8,942 nt of DNA from Haloferacaceae archaeon (GTDB lineage: Archaea > Halobacteriota > Halobacteria > Halobacteriales > Haloferacaceae), in the NCBI GenBank assembly GCA_003554115.1, contig PWFE01000160.1:1-8942 (forward strand). Direction: 5' to 3'. The position numbers and the translations under genes were made by a program. Under the pieces are notes generated by a model. The model saw only the letters and a program-made list of their open reading frames with translations. It was not told where the DNA came from and did not search any database. This document shows, one piece after another, positions 5,522-8,942 of this stretch. How positions within the stretch are numbered: the stretch's first letter is position 1; every line of letters begins with the position of its first letter.

Positions 5522-5796
5522 CAGTCTCTGAGGAGATCGACGTACGCGCCAATCGCCTGGACAAGGTCGTTTTTCGTATCCTCGGCTCCCTGGACGAGCA
5601 CGCGACCGCGGGGTTCGAACTCCCGAGAGTAGGTTTTCTCGCGTTCGATCACCGCATCGTAGCCGACCTGTTGGACGGCGGTGGCGATCTCATCGACGGT
5701 TGGTTCGTCGACAGCCAATTCCTCTGGGACGCGTCGGCCCTCCGAGCGCGTCAGTGCGGCATCGAAGTAGGCGGGCCACAGCACGTTTTCGACCAT
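5521..5796 (-). CDS. srp19: Signal recognition particle 19 kDa protein SRP19
   Basis: A 91-aa RNA-binding protein that binds helices 6 and 8 of 7S RNA and prepares it for SRP54 during co-translational targeting to the membrane. Family hallmarks are LWPAYFD at 6-12, [10 protein letters not shown] at 20-29 (the GRR/VP contact loop), and [17 protein letters not shown] at about 52-68. The length is normal for archaeal SRP19. A TATA-like element sits about 27 nt upstream of the ATG in the 51-bp gap after btuF, so this gene probably starts a transcript that continues through gar1 and the A22 protease gene. Confidence 0.95.
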   Translation of the reverse strand: MVENVLWPAYFDAALTRSEGRRVPEELAVDEPTVDEIATAVQQVGYDAVIEREKTYSREFEPRGRVLVQGAEDTKNDLVQAIGAYVDLLRD

Positions 5797-5819
5797 ACGA
5801 AACAGAGAGGAGCCCTGTG

Positions 5820-5827
5820 GTAATACC
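5820..5827 (-). promoter_or_regulatory. TATA-like element for srp19-gar1-A22 protease genes
   Basis: GTATTACC on the minus strand, centred about 27 nt upstream of the srp19 ATG, matches the spacing of a leaderless promoter. A 10-bp palindrome CTGTCGACAG lies just upstream at 5835-5844. It may be a chance result of the frequent GTCGAC in this genome. Confidence 0.4.
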
Positions 5828-5847
5828 GTTACGACTGTCGACAGCCC

Positions 5848-7020
5848 CTACAGCCGTCTGCGGGCGACCAGCCCAGCACCAACAATCGCCACTACCGCAA
5901 CCACAACGCCGAAGCCGGGTGCCGACACATCGGTTTCGTCGGCTGTCTCGGCGGTGTCGTCCGTCTCAGCGGCATCATCACTCGTGGCAAACTCGGGTGT
6001 TGCTGGATCGTCGTCGACGCTGGCTGCAGCCTCACTCCGGGTGACGTAATCAGACTCGTTGTATTGGTCGGGATGCAGCTGTGCGGTGAGGTTTCGCGTC
6101 GAGTAGACGATACTCCGTGGAGCAGCCTGATTGAGATAGCTGACCTCCAGCATCACCGACTGGTTGTTCTCGCCCGCGGCTGTCAGCGAGTAGGGCTCGT
6201 TGTCCATGATCTGGCCCGCAGTTTGGTCTGTGATCAACAGTACGTCGGGATCGAGTTCGAGAAGCACCTCGTTGCTGAGCACCTCGTAGCCGTCGAACTC
6301 CTCGCTGGCGACGTTTTCGGCACCGCCGGCGACGATAATTTCGTGAATGAACGTCTCACCGCCAACCGCAAACCCTCCCAAAAGCGGGTACAACAGCCGC
6401 GGGGACTCGACGTCAGCCGTCGACGCCGAAATCGCCTCGACGTTTTCGTACACCCACATGTTCGTCTCGTGGGCGGCCCGCTCGTTGCCCGTCAGTTGTC
6501 CGATCCGTAGCGTTTTGTCGGCGACATCATTGAAATCCGTCGCTGCCGGGAAGTGATACACCGTCAGCCCACTGTCGCGGAGCGTCTCGACGGTCTCGGT
6601 GCTGGTCGCATTCGGCGCGAGCACGAGATCCGGCTCGGTGCCAACGACGCGTTCGATGCTCACACCCTGTTCGGTCGACGAGACGTTTTCGCGGCTCTCT
6701 GCACCATCGAGATAGTGTGCAAACTGTGTAAGTCCGACAACCTGCTCTTGGGCATCGAGTTCCCACATCACTTGGGCGGCACTCGGGTTCGTCGTCGTCA
6801 CACGCTCGGGTCGCTCCTCGAGTGTGACCTCGGTTCCGGTCGCATCAGTAAGCGTGAGCGGGAACGCGTCGTCGCTTTCGTCATTTTGTTCGACAGCCGA
6901 CTCGGTCGACAACTCGGCTTCGGACGATGGGCCAGCCGAATCAGCCGCTGCAAGCGGGACGAACCCAACCGCAGCGACCACAACGAGCACCGACACAAAC
7001 AGCACAGATACAGATCTCAT
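5848..7020 (-). CDS. btuF: Corrinoid ABC transporter substrate-binding protein BtuF, PGF-CTERM anchored
   Basis: A 390-aa cell-surface binding protein for vitamin B12-type corrinoids. Residues 1-26 are a Sec-type signal peptide (MRSVSVLFVSVLVVVAAVGF, then AAAD) with no lipobox cysteine. An acidic Ser/Glu linker follows to about 52, then a two-lobed helical-backbone binding domain (about 54-312), with VTTTNPSAAQVMWELDA (74-90), GTEPDLVLAP (127-136) and ELDPDVLLITD (255-265) typical of FecB/BtuF proteins. A Thr/Asp/Glu stalk leads to the C-terminal sorting signal: APGFG at 367-371, a hydrophobic helix and a final RRR. This is a PGF-CTERM signal handled by archaeosortase A. N-glycosylation sequons start at N112, N137, N286, N310 and N321. 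The start at 7020 gives the signal peptide; an upstream in-frame ATG at 7143 would overlap btuC. Corrinoid specificity comes from gene order matching the Halobacterium btuFCD locus; heme or siderophore cannot be excluded. Confidence 0.88.
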   Translation of the reverse strand: MRSVSVLFVSVLVVVAAVGFVPLAAADSAGPSSEAELSTESAVEQNDESDDAFPLTLTDATGTEVTLEERPERVTTTNPSAAQVMWELDAQEQVVGLTQFAHYLDGAESRENVSSTEQGVSIERVVGTEPDLVLAPNATSTETVETLRDSGLTVYHFPAATDFNDVADKTLRIGQLTGNERAAHETNMWVYENVEAISASTADVESPRLLYPLLGGFAVGGETFIHEIIVAGGAENVASEEFDGYEVLSNEVLLELDPDVLLITDQTAGQIMDNEPYSLTAAGENNQSVMLEVSYLNQAAPRSIVYSTRNLTAQLHPDQYNESDYVTRSEAAASVDDDPATPEFATSDDAAETDDTAETADETDVSAPGFGVVVAVVAIVGAGLVARRRL

Positions 7021-7042
7021 TGTTGGTGGTCTGTGTGAAGTC

Positions 7043-7053
7043 AATAAGTATTT
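7043..7053. promoter_or_regulatory. Overlapping divergent TATA elements for btuF and btuC
   Basis: The AT-rich stretch AATAAGTATTT serves both directions. On the plus strand TAAGTATTT (7045-7053) is centred about 29 nt before the btuC ATG; on the minus strand TACTTATT (7043-7050) is about 27 nt before the btuF ATG. It is the only AT-rich block in this 58-bp gap, and both distances fit leaderless transcripts. The two genes must therefore use overlapping core promoters. Confidence 0.55.
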
Positions 7054-7059
7054 GCCTAC

Positions 7060-7075
7060 TGCAAGTCGGCTTGCA
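7060..7075. promoter_or_regulatory. Inverted repeat, candidate operator at the btuC transcription start
   Basis: TGCAAG-TCGG-CTTGCA is a perfect 6-bp-arm inverted repeat with a 4-nt spacer, placed between the TATA stretch and the btuC ATG. TTGC at 7052-7055 forms a further half-site with GCAA at 7061-7064, giving three alternating half-sites about 9 bp apart. A dimeric repressor bound here would block btuC initiation and possibly btuF. No regulator gene is in the window, so the role is inferred. Confidence 0.45.
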
Positions 7076-7078
7076 TAC

Positions 7079-8176
7079 ATGGATGTTCGGCAGCGTGCAG
7101 TTGGCTGGTCACTCTGGCTGACCGCCCTGCTGGCTGCTGTCATTGTCGGCAGTGCGGCAATCGGCCCCGTCTCGATTCATCCCACAACGGTGCTGAAGAC
7201 CTTGCTCAACGCGGTTTCCCTCCCTGTCGGCATCGAGTTGAGCGCCTCGGCTGGGGCTGGCACGCTTCAGGTACCGTCGACTGCCGTCCGGTGGCACTCA
7301 CCGTTTTCGTACGCTGTCGAGTCGACCCACGAGACGATCGTCATGCGGGTTCGGCTCCCAAGGATTCTGTTGGCCGCACTGGTCGGCTTCGCGCTGGCCG
7401 CCGCTGGGACTGTCATGCAGGGGTTTTTCAGAAATCCGATGGCTGATCCCTCGATTATCGGTGTCTCCTCGGGAGCAGCGGCGGGTGCGGTCGCCTTCTT
7501 AGTGATCCCCGTTGCGATTCCGTTCGGTCTTGGCCTCCAAGGGGCAGCCTTCGTCGGCGCGCTGGTTGCGGCGTTCACTGTGTACGCCATTGCCACCGAG
7601 GGTGGCCGAACTCCCGTGGCCACGCTGTTGTTGGCCGGCATTGCGATCCAAGCGTTTCTCGGCTCGGTGATCGCGTACCTCCAGTTAATCAGCGGTGAGG
7701 GGCTTCGTCAGGTCGTCCACTGGCTGATGGGTCATCTCGGCAACGCCAGTTGGAACGACGTGGCGGTGACACTGGTTTTAGTTCCGCTGTTGTTCGGCAT
7801 GCTGCTGGCCTACAGCCGTGACCTCAACGTGTTGTTGGTCGGCGAGGAGGCCGCAGCAGGCCTGGGCGTCGAGGTCGAACGCACCAAACGAATCCTGCTG
7901 GCGAGTTCTGCGGTGATTACGGCCGCTGCGGTCGCCGTCTCGGGTGTGATTGGGTTCGTCGGGCTAATTGTTCCACATATGGTCCGGCTCGTCGTCGGCC
8001 CTGACCATCGGGTGTTGCTGCCGGCGGCCGCGCTGGCGGGCGCGTCGTTTCTCGTCGTGACCGACACCGTTGCGCGGGCAGGGGCGACTGAGATTCCAGT
8101 CGGGATCGTCACTGCCGCCCTAGGCGCGCCGTTCTTTTTGTACCTGCTCCGCAGCCGGGAGGTCCACGAGCTATGA
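7079..8176 (+). CDS. btuC: Corrinoid ABC transporter permease BtuC (FecCD family)
   Basis: A 365-aa integral membrane permease of the type II importer class, forming a dimeric channel that takes corrinoid from BtuF. Motifs in order: RLPRILLAALVGFALAAAG (92-110), the MQGFFRNPMADPSIIGVSSG stretch (113-132) diagnostic of FecCD/BtuC, HWLMGHL (214-220), GEEAAAGLGV (255-264, the coupling-helix region contacting BtuD), GFVGLIVPHMVR (292-303) and EIPVGIVTAALGAPFFLYLL (338-357). About ten hydrophobic helices are present. The loop between helix 1 and RLPR (about 45-90) is long and polar. The ATG at 7079 was chosen from an open frame reaching back to 6824 because upstream codons overlap divergent btuF and the TATA-like element is about 29 nt before it. 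The stop overlaps the btuD ATG (ATGA). Confidence 0.93.
   Translation: MDVRQRAVGWSLWLTALLAAVIVGSAAIGPVSIHPTTVLKTLLNAVSLPVGIELSASAGAGTLQVPSTAVRWHSPFSYAVESTHETIVMRVRLPRILLAALVGFALAAAGTVMQGFFRNPMADPSIIGVSSGAAAGAVAFLVIPVAIPFGLGLQGAAFVGALVAAFTVYAIATEGGRTPVATLLLAGIAIQAFLGSVIAYLQLISGEGLRQVVHWLMGHLGNASWNDVAVTLVLVPLLFGMLLAYSRDLNVLLVGEEAAAGLGVEVERTKRILLASSAVITAAAVAVSGVIGFVGLIVPHMVRLVVGPDHRVLLPAAALAGASFLVVTDTVARAGATEIPVGIVTAALGAPFFLYLLRSREVHEL
8157..8163 (+). promoter_or_regulatory. Shine-Dalgarno sequence for btuD
   Basis: GGGAGGT, inside the end of btuC and 9 nt before the btuD ATG at 8173, is complementary to the 16S rRNA 3' end. It supports internal re-initiation on the btuC-btuD mRNA, unlike the leaderless first genes in this window. 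Confidence 0.6.
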
Positions 8177-8942
8177 GCGACGGCGTGCTCACTGTCGAAG
8201 GACTCTCAGTCAACCTAGGTGGCACCGAGATTCTTTCTGGCGTCTCGCTTGCCACCGAGCAGGGTGAGTTGGTCGGCCTCGTTGGTCCGAACGGGGCCGG
8301 CAAAACCACGCTCTTGCGGGCGATCCAGGGCGTCATCAAGCCGGCGCAAGGATCGGTCACCGTCGACGGCCAGGCTGTCGGCGGGTTGTCAGCCCGCGAG
8401 CGTGGTCGACTGATCGCCAGCGTGCCCCAAGAGACCGGTCTTTCGTTTTCGTTTACCGTCGAACAGGCCGTCGCCATGGGCCGAAACCCGCATATCGGAC
8501 GCTTCGGGACGGCCGATGACACGGACCGCACGCACGTTCAACGCGCCATCGAGCAGACGAACCTTGCGGGGTTCGTCGACCGGCCAGTCACCGAGTTGAG
8601 CGGTGGCGAACGCCAGCGGGTGCTGTTGGCCCGTGCATTCGCTCAGAACACGCCGCTACTCTTACTTGATGAGCCTACGTCGAACCTGGATATCAATCAC
8701 GCAATCGCCACGCTGGATCTGGTTCGCCGCGCGGTCGACGACTCGAAGGCCGCTGTTGCGGCGATTCACGACTTAAATTTAGCCGCCCGCTACTGTGATC
8801 GGCTCGTGTTGCTGGCCGACGGCAAGCTGCGTGCGGCCGGAACGCCTGAGTCCGTACTCACGAGTGAGCGACTCGAAGACGCCTTCGGGATCGAAACCGT
8901 CGTCTCGGCAGATGAGACGACTGGTTCGCCACACGTGACCGC
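8173..8942 (+). CDS. btuD: Corrinoid ABC transporter ATP-binding protein BtuD (3' end outside window)
   Basis: 256 complete codons of an ABC ATPase that drives corrinoid import from the cytoplasmic face. All nucleotide-binding motifs are intact: Walker A GPNGAGKTT at 38-46, the Q-loop VPQE with Gln86, signature LSGGERQR at 142-149, Walker B LLLLDEP at 162-168 with catalytic Glu167, D-loop SNLD at 170-173, and the H-loop with His199 in IHDLNLA. The ATPase core ends near residue 245 and the frame is still open at the window end. That fits haloarchaeal BtuD proteins, which as I recall carry a long C-terminal extension beyond a usual 250-aa ATPase. The 4-base ATGA overlap with btuC and the Shine-Dalgarno sequence indicate co-translation. 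FecCD-type importers for heme or siderophores have near-identical ATPases, so specificity rests on the locus. Confidence 0.92.
   Translation, partial: MSDGVLTVEGLSVNLGGTEILSGVSLATEQGELVGLVGPNGAGKTTLLRAIQGVIKPAQGSVTVDGQAVGGLSARERGRLIASVPQETGLSFSFTVEQAVAMGRNPHIGRFGTADDTDRTHVQRAIEQTNLAGFVDRPVTELSGGERQRVLLARAFAQNTPLLLLDEPTSNLDINHAIATLDLVRRAVDDSKAAVAAIHDLNLAARYCDRLVLLADGKLRAAGTPESVLTSERLEDAFGIETVVSADETTGSPHVT

Noticed and set aside
5835..5844. CTGTCGACAG palindrome upstream of srp19 as an operator
   Set aside because: It is only 10 bp and built on GTCGAC, which is very common throughout the window; not distinctive enough to report as a regulatory site.
7021..7078. Cobalamin riboswitch before btuC or btuF
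   Set aside because: The whole gap is 58 bp and the predicted transcripts are almost leaderless, so a B12 aptamer of roughly 200 nt cannot fit. No B12-box-like stretch is seen.
7021..7143. Longer BtuF start at the upstream in-frame ATG (7143)
   Set aside because: It would overlap the divergent btuC start, bury the signal peptide behind about 41 unrelated residues and ignore the TATA-like element. The ATG at 7020 gives a proper Sec signal.

Overview
The window looks like a chromosomal segment of a haloarchaeon (class Halobacteria). The proteins are strongly acidic, TCGA/GTCGAC-type sequence is frequent, and it carries archaeal hallmark genes: TFE-alpha, Trm56, SRP19, Gar1, an archaeal presenilin homologue and a PGF-CTERM surface protein. 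Several genes have an AT-rich TATA-like element centred about 26-30 nt upstream of the ATG, which is typical of leaderless haloarchaeal transcripts. I cannot assign a genus. Coding density is very high: the longest gap between genes is about 100 bases, and I see no mobile element, CRISPR array, rRNA or tRNA.

Layout. (1) Positions 1-914, minus strand: the N-terminal part of an HD-domain phosphohydrolase (cut by the window edge) and, upstream of it, a BCP-type peroxiredoxin. (2) Positions 1016-4249, plus strand: trm56 (tRNA C56 ribose methylation), then a tightly packed run of tfe, a DUF2110 protein, a NYN-domain putative RNase and a 57-aa membrane protein, followed by a PUA-domain protein and a 56-aa membrane protein. 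Apart from the two tiny membrane proteins, this block concerns transcription and RNA. (3) Positions 4246-5796, minus strand: srp19, gar1 and a presenilin-like A22 intramembrane aspartyl protease, probably one operon. (4) Positions 5848-8942: a corrinoid (vitamin B12) ABC importer. btuF is on the minus strand; btuC and btuD (cut by the window edge) are divergent on the plus strand.

How the genes work together. BtuF is predicted to be exported, N-glycosylated and anchored by archaeosortase. It would hand cobalamin or cobinamide to the BtuC permease, powered by BtuD. The 58-bp btuF/btuC gap holds overlapping back-to-back TATA elements and a 6-bp-arm inverted repeat, which suggests shared control. 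SRP19 helps assemble the signal recognition particle, while the co-directional A22 protease could act on membrane-embedded signal peptides. Gar1 belongs to the H/ACA pseudouridylation RNP.

Most of this is conserved haloarchaeal housekeeping. I see no clear new defence or mobile system. The best candidates for something undescribed are the tfe-linked DUF2110/NYN/small membrane protein/PUA gene set, the btuF-btuC control region, a 16-bp perfect palindrome abutting the trm56 start codon, and the srp19-gar1-A22 protease linkage.
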